Source: Betaproteobacteria bacterium Ga0077540 | GTDB lineage: Bacteria > Pseudomonadota > Gammaproteobacteria > Burkholderiales > Methylophilaceae | Assembly: GCA_001464125.1 (NCBI GenBank) | Contig: LNEP01000012.1 | Span: 1 to 64,000 of the forward strand | Direction: 5' to 3' | Length of the DNA stretch: 64,000 nt | Shown here: positions 18,229 to 27,455 of the stretch, one piece after another | Layout: the number at the start of each line of letters is the position of its first letter | Position numbering within the stretch: position 1 is the first letter of the stretch | Made by a program: the position numbers and the translations under genes | The notes under the pieces: generated by a model | What the model saw: only the letters and a program-made list of their open reading frames with translations | Told to the model about the DNA's origin: nothing | Databases searched by the model: none

Positions 18229-19137
18229 TTATTTCGCGTCGTCCTGTAAATTGATTGGTGGGTTGGTCATGGTAAAGCCCACATCATTAGGAAAGTGATA
18301 AATGATGCCTTCGTCTGGACGTGCCAATAAATACTCTGGCGACTCTTGCATCTTGTCAAAATGCACTTTTTTGCCATTTTTAAGTTTGACTTCAAAGGAA
18401 GGGTAAGTCACTTTTCTATCTGGGGTATAAAACTCTACCGATGTTGCTTGGCTTTGTTTCCAGCTAAACTCTAACCATTCATTCATTTCATTTTGGGTAG
18501 GTTTTGCTTTGGGTGTGCTCACCAGCCATTTGCCTTGATCACTCACGTCTACATTTAAGCGTATTTCTTCCCACTGTTCCAAACGCCCTAAATCTAAGCC
18601 AGAAATTTGCTTGGCTTCGATTTGTGTGAGTGGTCGTTTGTCTACCATTTCAATGGCTTGCGTGGATGCAGCTTCGCTATAACTTCCTGGCAACAAATAC
18701 ACAGCATTATTAAAACCCACGTATTGTTCTTCTGTGACCGGGTTGTAAGTGCCAAAAGCAAATTCGTGTGTTGCGCTTGCATCTGTCAGCTTAAGTTTTA
18801 ACAATGGATTATCCAACCCATATTTGGCTAAATCGTTAGCAGGTAATTTGACTTTTGTTTTGGCTGCAATAATCGAAAGAATACGCTGCACAGACATTTG
18901 GTCTGCCCGTGATTGGTAAGGAGCGACCATGCGCCAAAAACCATCGACCTTTTCAAAGGCAACTGGTGCTTGTGCAGGAAACTCTACTTTTGCAGCACTA
19001 AAGCCTGCCATCTTAAGTGATGAGATTTCGTATTCTTTCGCGGATTGGTCATCCGGCTTGGGACGAAAATGCAAAAACAAAGCGATGCCCACTACCAAAG
19101 CAAGCAACAACAAATTCAACAGCCATCTTTTTTTCAT
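18229..19137 (-). CDS. DUF4340 membrane-anchored protein
   Basis: The 302-residue protein has one N-terminal transmembrane segment (LLNLLLLALVVGIALFLHF) and a periplasmic region with the repeated DUF4340 pattern (VDGFWRMVAPYQSRAD; LAKYGLDNPLLKLKLTDAS; FGTYNPVTEEQYVGF). The family typically accompanies Gld-like ABC transporters with a GldG-type subunit, exactly as here. It is thought to be an extracytoplasmic accessory of that complex; the substrate is unknown. Confidence 0.85.
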   Translation of the reverse strand: MKKRWLLNLLLLALVVGIALFLHFRPKPDDQSAKEYEISSLKMAGFSAAKVEFPAQAPVAFEKVDGFWRMVAPYQSRADQMSVQRILSIIAAKTKVKLPANDLAKYGLDNPLLKLKLTDASATHEFAFGTYNPVTEEQYVGFNNAVYLLPGSYSEAASTQAIEMVDKRPLTQIEAKQISGLDLGRLEQWEEIRLNVDVSDQGKWLVSTPKAKPTQNEMNEWLEFSWKQSQATSVEFYTPDRKVTYPSFEVKLKNGKKVHFDKMQESPEYLLARPDEGIIYHFPNDVGFTMTNPPINLQDDAK

Positions 19138-19155
19138 AATTGTCTAACCTTGAAA

Positions 19156-20550
19156 CTATGCTTTTCTACGCTTCCACCACAACCAGAAACCAGCAATGAA
19201 GAAAGCCAGCGGAATAAAATACTGGAAGCTATGGAATACGGTCCACGCCACTAAACGACCTTGATCGCTATTTGGAATGGTGACGTTGATATCCTTAAGC
19301 GGCAAAGGTTGAATCGTAATCAAACGGTCATCGCCAGCTAGCCAGTTAACGATATTTAGACCAAAATCCAAGTTACCGCCATTGGTAATAAAGGTATTGG
19401 ACAAGAAGTTAGCATTACCAACCACCACTACGCGCTGCCCTTTTTTACCATACTCACGCTCTAGCGCCACACCAATATTGATAGGACCCGGCTTGTCTTT
19501 GGCACGGTCAAAAGTCACCTTCAGATTTTTAGCATCTTTAGGAATTTTTTCAGACTCAAGCCAGCCATTTGGTGCAACATCCACTAAGCGCCCAACTTTC
19601 CAACCCAGGTCATCTGAAGCTTTGGCATCAATCTCATGCGCTTCTGGAAACAGCGTGCGCAATTGAAAGCTACGTGTAATCGGGTGATCTCCATAAAAAC
19701 TAGCGAATGCAACTTTAGGATCTGCCTGATATTGCTCAGCTGTCTTATCAATCACAATACCTGGGGAAATTGAAAGTCCTAGGTAATCCGCCACGATTTT
19801 TAAGCCATGCACATTATCGTCATCCAGCAGCCAAAGCACATTGCCGCCTGCTTCAATATAAGCCAATATTTTCTTGGCCTCAATTTCACTGACATCGACT
19901 TGCGGGCTTGCAATGACCAACATAGAACCGTTGGCAGGCACAGCTTGTGCAATGGTTAAATCCGGATTGGCAAATTTAAAGCCTTTGCTTTCTAGCTGTT
20001 TACCAAACTCACCTAAGTCGTGATTTTTAATACCTTGTAAATGACGCTCGCCATGACCATCCAAAAACATAATCGGCTGATTATTGGTGCGAGACAGACG
20101 TACCAATAAGTTGGTCATTTCCTGCTCAGCTACCGGTGGATTGATATGCTCAATGCGCTTATTAAACTCCACCACAATTTCACCGTCAGCTTTTACACCT
20201 GCTTCTTGCGCTAGCTTTGGCTCTTCTGACGGATTAATAAACTTAAGGAAAATGTCTTTCTTTTCACGTTGGTAGCGTGCAACAAAATCCACCACGCCTT
20301 TTCTGAAATTATCACCATTGTTGGCATCGTCGTTGGTGGCAAATACCGTAATATTCACAGGGCCTTGCATCTGCTTAAGCACGTTGATACTGCCCTGCGT
20401 CAATATGTTGCGGTTTGCCTGCGTGATATCTTTTGCATAGCGATATTGGTGCGCCAAATAGCCAATCATAGCAATCAGCACAAGAAAAATAAGCACAAAC
20501 AACCAGTTTTGCGCCAACATTTGTAGTCTTAAATTACGATTAATTTTCAT
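19156..20550 (-). CDS. GldG-like ABC transporter auxiliary protein
   Basis: The 464-residue protein has an N-terminal membrane helix (LFVLIFLVLIAMIGYLAH), a large periplasmic ABC_transp_aux domain (MFLDGHGERHLQGIKNHD, VLWLLDDDNVHGL, VVVGNANFLSNTFI) and a C-terminal helix followed by basic residues (WLWWKRRKA). This is the layout of GldG/IFT52-like subunits encoded beside ABC-2 transporters. It is 14 bp from the permease gene and 19 bp from the DUF4340 gene. The function of the complex in non-gliding proteobacteria is unknown; export or envelope maintenance is likely. Confidence 0.85.
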   Translation of the reverse strand: MKINRNLRLQMLAQNWLFVLIFLVLIAMIGYLAHQYRYAKDITQANRNILTQGSINVLKQMQGPVNITVFATNDDANNGDNFRKGVVDFVARYQREKKDIFLKFINPSEEPKLAQEAGVKADGEIVVEFNKRIEHINPPVAEQEMTNLLVRLSRTNNQPIMFLDGHGERHLQGIKNHDLGEFGKQLESKGFKFANPDLTIAQAVPANGSMLVIASPQVDVSEIEAKKILAYIEAGGNVLWLLDDDNVHGLKIVADYLGLSISPGIVIDKTAEQYQADPKVAFASFYGDHPITRSFQLRTLFPEAHEIDAKASDDLGWKVGRLVDVAPNGWLESEKIPKDAKNLKVTFDRAKDKPGPINIGVALEREYGKKGQRVVVVGNANFLSNTFITNGGNLDFGLNIVNWLAGDDRLITIQPLPLKDINVTIPNSDQGRLVAWTVFHSFQYFIPLAFFIAGFWLWWKRRKA

Positions 20551-20563
20551 AAGATAAATCCAA

Positions 20564-21310
20564 TTAGCCTCTTAAACGGTCAGCATCTAAGCGACGAATC
20601 GTGAGTGTTAAAAATGTGATAATAAATAATGCAAAGTAAGCAATATCTGCGGTATCAATCAAGCCACCTGCAAACGATTGAAAATGCTTCATCAACGAAA
20701 GCTGTGACATGATGTTAGTAGGATCACCCGCAAAAAAGCGGTCTAGAATCATCAGCACAAACAATGCAATAAAGCTCAAAATGCCTGCCACAATAGGCTG
20801 AGAAGTTAAGCTTGAAAAATATAGACCAAGCGCTGAAAAGCTAGCCACCAGCAGCAGTAAGCCTACAGAATTAGCGATGATGTAACCGAAATCGATATCT
20901 GACCATATATTTAAGGTAGAAAGCATTAGTGCGATATAGCCCACCAATATAGCTAGAAAAATCACCAAGCCTAAGAACTTACCAATCACAATTTCAGACA
21001 GCGACAAAGGTGCACTGAACAGGAAGGGCATGGTTTGGCTGCGACGCTCTTCTGAAATCAAACGCATGGATAACAACGGCACGGCAAACAACATGATAAA
21101 TGAGGCCACACCATACACCGTTTGCCCCACAAATTGGGTCACGCCATAACGTTCTGCAGGACGTATTGCTCCCGACATCACCTCAAAATAGTTATTAACG
21201 CCGTTTAAATAATACGTACCAAACGCAAACATCAATAAAGCCAAAATAATCCAGCCCATTGGTGATGCAAACATACTTTTAAGCTCTTTTCTTGCAATAC
21301 TCAATACCAT
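20564..21310 (-). CDS. ABC-2 type transporter permease (GldF-like)
   Basis: The 248-residue protein starts with an amphipathic helix (IARKELKSMFASPMGWIIL) and has six hydrophobic helices, plus the ISEERRSQTMPFLFSAPLS loop typical of the ABC-2/GldF family. It forms the membrane channel with the neighbouring ATPase and GldG-like subunit. The gap to the ATPase gene is 10 bp. Confidence 0.9.
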   Translation of the reverse strand: MVLSIARKELKSMFASPMGWIILALLMFAFGTYYLNGVNNYFEVMSGAIRPAERYGVTQFVGQTVYGVASFIMLFAVPLLSMRLISEERRSQTMPFLFSAPLSLSEIVIGKFLGLVIFLAILVGYIALMLSTLNIWSDIDFGYIIANSVGLLLLVASFSALGLYFSSLTSQPIVAGILSFIALFVLMILDRFFAGDPTNIMSQLSLMKHFQSFAGGLIDTADIAYFALFIITFLTLTIRRLDADRLRG

Positions 21311-21320
21311 GATGAATCCT

Positions 21321-22268
21321 TTACGCCGCTTTTTCTTCGACAGGTGCAGCTTCTTGATAGGTTAACTGGACAAATACATCTTCCAAACTGGTTTGATCTG
21401 GTGCGATTTGATATAAACCCCAGCCTTGTTTGACAGAAGCTTCAACAATCGCTTCATGTGGCGTGCTACCCTCTGCAAAACGCACACGCATCATGCCGTC
21501 CACTTGTTCTACTTCTGCTACGCCAGAAATTTGCAACAAAGCAGCCTCTGTCGGTGGATTTCTAAACCCTAGCATTAATTTGTTACCTACACGTTGACGC
21601 TTGAGCACATCAATGCCACCGTTGAACACCAGCTTACCTTTATCGATAATCTGCACGTGGTCACACACCATTTCCACCTCGGGCAGAATGTGTGTAGAGA
21701 CAATCACACTGTGTTCTTGACCAATTTCTTTAATCAGTGCGCGAATATCGCGAATTTGAATCGGGTCTAGGCCAACGGTAGGCTCATCTAAAATCACCAC
21801 CATCGGGTTGTGAATAATGGCTTGCGCAATGCCCACACGTTGTTGATAGCCGTTAGATAGGTTTTCAATGAGGCGCTTACTCATATGCGTTAAACCACAA
21901 CGCGCTTTGGCCGACTCAACCGCTTTTTTGATGTGCTTGCCAGGGACTTTGTGCAATCTAGCTGCGATAGTCAAATACTCATCCACCGTAAACTCTTTGT
22001 ACAAAGGACGCATTTCTGGCAAATACCCAATTAGCGCTTTGGCTTCTTTGGGATTTTCCATCATGTCGATACCACAAATTTTAACGCTTCCAGCACTCGG
22101 TGCTAGATTACCTGTCAGCATTTTCATCGTGGTGGATTTACCAGCACCATTTGGCCCTAAAAAGCCTAATACCTGACCTTTGGCCAAGCTAAAACTGACA
22201 TCACTCACTGCGGCTCTACCCCCGTATAAACGCGTGAGTTCAATAGCTTCTACTGTTAAGTTATCCAT
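21321..22268 (-). CDS. ABC transporter ATP-binding protein (GldA/CcmA-like)
   Basis: The start at MDNLTVEAIELTRLYGG (22268) is chosen; 16 further residues up to 22316 are not family-like. The protein carries Walker A (GPNGAGKST), a Q-loop, the signature LSNGYQQRVG, Walker B (VVILDEP) and the H-switch (IVSTHIL). A C-terminal extension with a DUF4162-like region follows. It powers the ABC-2 permease encoded next. It is the first gene of the ATPase-permease-GldG-DUF4340-mutM run and is divergent from the TPR gene. Confidence 0.93.
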   Translation of the reverse strand: MDNLTVEAIELTRLYGGRAAVSDVSFSLAKGQVLGFLGPNGAGKSTTMKMLTGNLAPSAGSVKICGIDMMENPKEAKALIGYLPEMRPLYKEFTVDEYLTIAARLHKVPGKHIKKAVESAKARCGLTHMSKRLIENLSNGYQQRVGIAQAIIHNPMVVILDEPTVGLDPIQIRDIRALIKEIGQEHSVIVSTHILPEVEMVCDHVQIIDKGKLVFNGGIDVLKRQRVGNKLMLGFRNPPTEAALLQISGVAEVEQVDGMMRVRFAEGSTPHEAIVEASVKQGWGLYQIAPDQTSLEDVFVQLTYQEAAPVEEKAA

Positions 22269-22551
22269 AAATAATCTGTATCTTATGTAGTTGTAAGTTG
22301 TACTAGCATTTTGCAATCATTAGTTTAAAAACCAACCGCCTATTGAGGCAAAACTTGTAGAAAAGTTTCTGGCAAAACGATATAGTCCTAATTGTAGTTA
22401 ATACCACTTTAGTATTATTTTCACGTAATCACTACGTAACCTTTAATTATGGATGAACTTGCATTAACTGTCACGGACTAAACCATGTGGCATAGAAATT
22501 GTATGATGCTAAATAGGTTATTGACTCAACGTTCACTGGAAACATAAATTA
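22269..22551. other. Divergent promoter region between the ABC operon and the TPR gene
   Basis: No gene was seen in these 283 bases. They should hold the promoters for both directions. An everted pair ACGTA-ATCAC-TACGT lies at about 22434-22448. TTGACT near 22511 could be a -35 element for the plus-strand gene, but no matching -10 was convincing. Confidence 0.4.
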
Positions 22552-24234
22552 ATGCCAAAAATTAAACACATTGTGCTAACCCTTGCAATTTGCTTTGCTA
22601 GCAGCAGTGCTGCCTATGCTGAGAGCGTGTCTGCGGTGAAGCCCAAAATTACAGAGACTAACGCAGAATTTGTCTACAAATATTTGCTGGGTGAAATTGC
22701 AGGGCAACGCGGAGAACTATCACTGGCTAGCCAACTGTTCTTAGATTTGGCCAAGCAAACACGTGACGCACGCCTAGCGGAACGCGCAGCCAAAGTTGCT
22801 GCATATGCAAACCAACCTGCTGTGGCATTGCAGGCTTCCAATTTATGGACTGAGCTAGACCCCAACTCCACAGAAGCACAACAGGCAGCCAGCCAGTTAT
22901 TGGTGGCCAGTGGCAATCTAAAAGATGCCAAACCACAAATTAAAAAACTGCTGGCTAAAGCAGATACCCGCGCCAATGGTTTTTTGTATTTGAATACATT
23001 GCTGTCCAAGCAAAAAGATAAACAAGAAGTATTGGAAGTGGTGCAAGAACTCGCTAAACCTTACCCAAAACTGCCAGAAGCCCATTTTGCGATTGCGCAA
23101 GCAGCTTTTTTTGCCGATAAAGTGGATATTGCAAAAGCAGCGCTGGAAACTGCCGACAAAAACCGCCCAGGCTGGGAAGTAAGCGCACAAATGCAAGGTC
23201 AGATTCTGTTTAAAGAATCTCCAGAGAAGGCGCTTGATTTTTACAAATCATTTTTAAAAAAATACCCAAATGCCAATGACGTGCGTATGGCGTACGCCAA
23301 AACGTTAGTCAGCCAAAAGAAAATCCAAGAGGCCAAACCTGAGTTTATTCGTTTAGTCGAAAGCTCTAAAGGCAGTCCAGAAGTCAGTGCTGTCGTTGGC
23401 TTGCTATCACTTGAATCTGCTGAATATCAAATGGCAGATCAATATTTTGAACAAGCGCTTAATGCTGGATTCAAAGAACCAGACCAATTGCACCTATACC
23501 TAGGTCGCTCTGCTGAACGCCAAAACAACGATGCACGCGCATTGGGCTGGTATGACAAAATCCAACCTGGCGAATTTTTCTTAGATGGCCGCTTATCTGC
23601 TGCGGGTGTTGTGGCTAGAACGCAAAGCGTGGATAAAGCCATAGCCATGCTTGACGAAGTCAATGACTTAACCATAGAACAACAAATCTTGGTGATTCAA
23701 ACCGAGGCTAACTTACTGGGCCAAGCAAAACGTCATCAAGATGCGTTTGATTTAATGCAAAAAGCTGTCAACAACATGCCCAACTCACCTGAGTTGGTGT
23801 ATGACTACGCAATGACAGCCGAGCGCGTGGGCAAGCTTGAAATCATGGAGGAAGAACTCTACAAATTGATTAAAATGCGCCCAGACTATGCAGCAGCCTA
23901 CAATGCGCTTGGTTACTCCTATGCGGATCGCAACATTAAGTTAGTTGAAGCAAAAACGCTGGTTGAAACGGCTTTAAAACTATCCCCCAACGATCATTAC
24001 ATTATGGATAGTTTAGGTTGGGTGTACTTCCGCTTAGGTGATTTGCCAAATGCTATTGAACATTTGCGCAAAGCCTACGAGATTCAAGCAGATCCAGAAA
24101 TTGCGGCTCACTTGGGTGAGGCTTTGTGGAAACAAGGGCAGCAAGAAGAAGCCAAAAAAATTTGGGAACAAGCTTTAAAAGCGCACCCTGAAAACGACGT
24201 ACTAGTTGCAACAGCCAAAAAGTTTAAATCCTAA
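22552..24234 (+). CDS. Secreted TPR-repeat protein
   Basis: The 560-residue protein has a signal peptide (to about AYA-ES, residue 24) and tetratricopeptide repeats along its length. They are clearest at the C-terminus (RPDYAAAYNALGYSYADR; SPNDHYIMDSLGWVYFRLGD; EIAAHLGEALWKQGQQEEA). In betaproteobacteria such a protein often precedes lolB and ispE, as here. It is probably periplasmic or outer-membrane associated and acts as an assembly scaffold. The partner is not known. Confidence 0.88.
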   Translation: MPKIKHIVLTLAICFASSSAAYAESVSAVKPKITETNAEFVYKYLLGEIAGQRGELSLASQLFLDLAKQTRDARLAERAAKVAAYANQPAVALQASNLWTELDPNSTEAQQAASQLLVASGNLKDAKPQIKKLLAKADTRANGFLYLNTLLSKQKDKQEVLEVVQELAKPYPKLPEAHFAIAQAAFFADKVDIAKAALETADKNRPGWEVSAQMQGQILFKESPEKALDFYKSFLKKYPNANDVRMAYAKTLVSQKKIQEAKPEFIRLVESSKGSPEVSAVVGLLSLESAEYQMADQYFEQALNAGFKEPDQLHLYLGRSAERQNNDARALGWYDKIQPGEFFLDGRLSAAGVVARTQSVDKAIAMLDEVNDLTIEQQILVIQTEANLLGQAKRHQDAFDLMQKAVNNMPNSPELVYDYAMTAERVGKLEIMEEELYKLIKMRPDYAAAYNALGYSYADRNIKLVEAKTLVETALKLSPNDHYIMDSLGWVYFRLGDLPNAIEHLRKAYEIQADPEIAAHLGEALWKQGQQEEAKKIWEQALKAHPENDVLVATAKKFKS

Positions 24235-24257
24235 CTCATTTCGCTCGCTTTACACTT

Positions 24258-24860
24258 TTGGTTATTTCACGTTTAACTCTAGTATTAGTTTGGCTATTTT
24301 TTATCGGTGGTTGCGCCATGCAACCACCCATCCGACCTAATACAAATATTGCTGTCCATACCTCACACCTAAAGCAAATTGCGCACATTCAAGCGTTTAA
24401 TCTAAAAGGTAGACTAGCTGTCAATGCTAATAGCAAAGGCTATTCAGGTAGCATGACTTGGCAGCACCATATCAACACAGATGCCATTGATGTATTTACC
24501 CCTCTTGGCAGCAAAATTGCGCATATTGAAAAATCCGAAACACAAGTGACGTTGACCAATGCAAAAGGTGAGCGTGTAAGTGCACAAGATGCAGAAAGCC
24601 TCACCGAAAAAACATTAGGCTGGCGACTGCCCTTAAGTGGGTTAAGCGATTGGGCAGTGGGTCGCCCGACGCAAGCCCCAGTGACACAGCAACAATGGGA
24701 TGACTCTGGCAAACTGACATTACTGGAACAACAAGGCTGGAAAATTGAGTATTTAGAATATAAGGAACAACTGGGTGTGGCGCTTCCGCAAAAAATCTCG
24801 CTTAGGCGCGAAAACATTCTGCTGAAGCTTGTCGTTGAAGAATGGACTGTCACACCATAA
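24258..24860 (+). CDS. lolB: Outer-membrane lipoprotein receptor LolB
   Basis: The reading starts at TTG 24258 and gives a 200-residue lipoprotein. A hydrophobic signal ends in the lipobox IGGC (Cys about residue 19), followed by the LolB domain (FNLKGRLAVNANSKGYSGSM, TPLGSKIAHIE, GWRLPLSGLSDWAVGR). LolB receives lipoproteins from LolA and inserts them in the outer membrane. It is 23 bp after the TPR gene and probably cotranscribed with it. No other plausible start lies upstream. Confidence 0.92.
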   Translation: MVISRLTLVLVWLFFIGGCAMQPPIRPNTNIAVHTSHLKQIAHIQAFNLKGRLAVNANSKGYSGSMTWQHHINTDAIDVFTPLGSKIAHIEKSETQVTLTNAKGERVSAQDAESLTEKTLGWRLPLSGLSDWAVGRPTQAPVTQQQWDDSGKLTLLEQQGWKIEYLEYKEQLGVALPQKISLRRENILLKLVVEEWTVTP

Positions 24861-25004
24861 CAACTCTTACATAGCCTGCTACAAGCGCTTGCCCTGTTTA
24901 TTGATTTGACAATTTGGCACTCATTTACACGCCTGTTTCTCACTTTAAATTTTTGCGCAGTTGGCATAATGAGTTATTGCTCACATCACTCAGCCTAAGC
25001 ATTC

Positions 25005-26342
25005 ATGACGAACCGTACGTTGGTAACGCATTTAAAAGCACTCGCCATATTCATGGCCTGTCTCACTTGCTCGCCGGCCTCGCAGGCGGCCACTTGGACA
25101 AAGCTTAATGATAACGCCCACTCCAGGTTGTTATTAGATAAGCAATCTATTGTCACACAAGCCAATTTAAAAAAAGCGTGGGTAAAGGTTGAATATAAAA
25201 CCCCTCAAAAAAACCCAGATTCCGTAGACAAAGTCTACAACCTATCAAAAGCGCTATGGCATTTTGACTGTGCGCAGCAGACCACCGCCACCACACAGGT
25301 ATTTCAATATTTAAATCAAGAGCTTGTCTATTCCGCAAGTGTAGAGATGAAAGGCGCAGAGTTTATTGAGCCCATGCCAGAATCAGACCTTGAACTTGCC
25401 ATGCGCTATGTGTGTAAATCGTACCAAGCTACACCAACCAACAAACCAGCAACACAAGCTGTGGGACCTGCCAAGGCATCAGCCCAGCCTGCTACGCTAG
25501 ATGCTACACCAGTAAAAAGTGCTCCGGAAACTGCGCTAGAGAAACCTGCAAAATTAGCGCAGACCACCTCTGCTAACGACACGCCTCCTGCACCAGAAAA
25601 AGCTGAGCCTACTGCTGCAGAAGCCCCTGCAAGTCAAACCGCTGTTAGTAAACCCAGCAAGCCAAACAATGGCAAGAACTGGGGTTACCAAGGAAAGATT
25701 GGACCGGACAACTGGAGTAAATTAAGTGCGCAATATGCTAACTGTGGAACGGGCTTAAACCAATCGCCGGTGACATTTGACAGCACCATCCATGCAGCAC
25801 TCAAGCCTATACGCATGATTCATAAATTTGCTGCCAAGGAAATTCAATCGACACCCAACGGTTTACGTGTGCTTTTTAAGGAGGGTAACATGATGGTGTT
25901 AGACAAGACTGCATTTCAGCTAAAACACCTCGACTTCCATACCCCAAGTGAGCATCAATTAAACGGCCAAAGTTACCCGTTAGAAATTCAGCTATGGCAT
26001 GAAGACAGCAAGAAGAATATCGCCATCATGAGCATATTATTTAAAACTGGCGAACCAAACGCAGAACTGACAGAATTGCTTGCGCAATTACCTCAAAAGG
26101 CTAGTGAGCCTATTAAGCTTAAGACACGCTTCACCCCCAACGAACTCATGCCTACTAATCCACAATATTATCGTTATAGCGGCTCGCTGACGACACCTCC
26201 TTGCAGCGAAGGTGTACGCTGGATTGTCATGAAATCTCCCTTACAAACATCTGCTGAACAAGTACAAGCCATCACCACCGCGATTGGCGGGGCTAACAAT
26301 CGACCTATGCAGCCACTGCATGGTCGCAGCGTGCTTGAGTGA
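25005..26342 (+). CDS. Secreted carbonic-anhydrase-like protein lacking two zinc ligands
   Basis: The 445-residue product has a signal peptide (to about SQA-AT, residue 29). Next come a surface-adhesin-like N-terminal domain (30-140), a Pro/Ala/Thr/Lys-rich linker (about 145-220) and an alpha-carbonic-anhydrase domain (NWGYQGKIGPDNW to the end). The domain keeps SLTTPPCSEGVRW. In the zinc site the usual QFHFH is HLDFH and the usual EMHLVH is EIQLWH. The ligands equivalent to His94 and His119 are therefore Asp310 and Gln329; only His312 remains. Hydratase activity is unlikely. It lies between lolB and ispE, a position often without a gene. Confidence 0.85.
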   Translation: MTNRTLVTHLKALAIFMACLTCSPASQAATWTKLNDNAHSRLLLDKQSIVTQANLKKAWVKVEYKTPQKNPDSVDKVYNLSKALWHFDCAQQTTATTQVFQYLNQELVYSASVEMKGAEFIEPMPESDLELAMRYVCKSYQATPTNKPATQAVGPAKASAQPATLDATPVKSAPETALEKPAKLAQTTSANDTPPAPEKAEPTAAEAPASQTAVSKPSKPNNGKNWGYQGKIGPDNWSKLSAQYANCGTGLNQSPVTFDSTIHAALKPIRMIHKFAAKEIQSTPNGLRVLFKEGNMMVLDKTAFQLKHLDFHTPSEHQLNGQSYPLEIQLWHEDSKKNIAIMSILFKTGEPNAELTELLAQLPQKASEPIKLKTRFTPNELMPTNPQYYRYSGSLTTPPCSEGVRWIVMKSPLQTSAEQVQAITTAIGGANNRPMQPLHGRSVLE

Positions 26343-26418
26343 TTAGTTTACTGCTAGCCAAAACTAATCTGACATAACCACATCGTTTCTGCCATCGTCT
26401 TACGCTAAAATAAGACCT

Positions 26419-27282
26419 ATGCACTCAGAACACACTTTTCTTGCTCCTGCAAAAATCAATTTGTTTTTACACATCACAGGGCGACGGCCCGATGGCTACC
26501 ACACCTTACAAAGCGTTTTTCAGCTACTTGATTTTTACGATACGCTAGTACTATCCGTCCGCGATGATGGGCATGTGGTACACAATAACCCTTTGCCTAA
26601 CGTGCCCACCGAGTCAGACTTGTGTGTTCGCGCTGCGCGCGCACTACAAAAATCAACAGGCTGTTTACTTGGGGTAAATATCGCCATTGAAAAACGTATT
26701 CCTATGGGTGGTGGCTTAGGCGGCGGCAGCTCCGATGCAGCAACTATGCTGCTAGCACTTAATCAGCTGTGGTCACTCAACCTAAGCCGCGAGCAGTTAA
26801 TGCATATTGGGTTAACCTTAGGCGCCGATGTTCCAGTGTTTATTTTTGGTCAGACTGCGTGGGCTGAAGGTGTTGGTGAGCAACTGACCGCAATTGAATT
26901 GCCCTTAACAATGCAATCACAGACTTATTTGGTACTAACACCCCATGAGAATGTCGCAACCGCACAAATATTTGCCAATTCTGGATTGACAAGAGACACG
27001 AAACCATTGAAAATAGCGGACTTTTCAAGCCAAGCTAATTCTAAGTTATTTAGAAACGATCTTGAAAATGTAGTGTGTGAAGAATTTCCATCAGTTGCAA
27101 CTACCTTAAAATGGCTTAACCAATATGGTGAAGCAAGAATGAGTGGTTCAGGTGCATCTGTGTTTGTTTCGGTTAATTCAGAACATAAAGCGGCTGAACT
27201 TTTAGCAAAAAAACCGACTAATACCAGTGGTTTTGTTGCTAAAACAATACAGTTTCACCCGCACTTTAAGTTAGCCAATTAA
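26419..27282 (+). CDS. ispE: 4-diphosphocytidyl-2-C-methyl-D-erythritol kinase
   Basis: The 287-residue GHMP kinase has the substrate motif PAKINLFLHITGRRPDGYH, the ATP loop PMGGGLGGGSSDAA and a C-terminal GSGASVF motif. It phosphorylates CDP-methylerythritol in the non-mevalonate isoprenoid pathway. It is followed at once by tRNA-Gln and prs, the conserved order in many betaproteobacteria. Confidence 0.97.
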   Translation: MHSEHTFLAPAKINLFLHITGRRPDGYHTLQSVFQLLDFYDTLVLSVRDDGHVVHNNPLPNVPTESDLCVRAARALQKSTGCLLGVNIAIEKRIPMGGGLGGGSSDAATMLLALNQLWSLNLSREQLMHIGLTLGADVPVFIFGQTAWAEGVGEQLTAIELPLTMQSQTYLVLTPHENVATAQIFANSGLTRDTKPLKIADFSSQANSKLFRNDLENVVCEEFPSVATTLKWLNQYGEARMSGSGASVFVSVNSEHKAAELLAKKPTNTSGFVAKTIQFHPHFKLAN

Positions 27283-27288
27283 GATTAT

Positions 27289-27365
27289 TGGGGAATCGCC
27301 AAGCTGGTTAAGGCACCGGATTTTGATTCCGGCATGCGAAGGTTCGAATCCTTCTTCCCCAGCCA
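27289..27365 (+). tRNA. tRNA-Gln (anticodon TTG)
   Basis: The sequence folds as a full cloverleaf. The acceptor pairs TGGGGAA with TTCCCCA, the anticodon arm is CCGGA-TTTTGAT-TCCGG with TTG, the T-arm contains GGTTCGAATCC, the discriminator is G and CCA is encoded. It lies directly after ispE and is followed by a strong terminator. Confidence 0.96.
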
Positions 27366-27374
27366 TATATTAAG

Positions 27375-27416
27375 TTTAAGCGTGTAGATTTAACGATTTA
27401 CACGCTTAAATTTTTT
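27375..27416 (+). terminator. Terminator after tRNA-Gln
   Basis: A perfect 12-bp stem (TTTAAGCGTGTA with TACACGCTTAAA), a 12-base loop and six T form a strong intrinsic terminator between the tRNA and prs. Confidence 0.9.
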
Positions 27417-27455
27417 GTACAATAACGTTAACTTCTTTCAATAAAGGTTATCACA

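Noticed and set aside
22434..22448. ACGTA-ATCAC-TACGT as another copy of the 16-bp TACGTCA motif
   Set aside because: The half-sites are everted rather than inverted and the centre has no similarity, so it was not counted.
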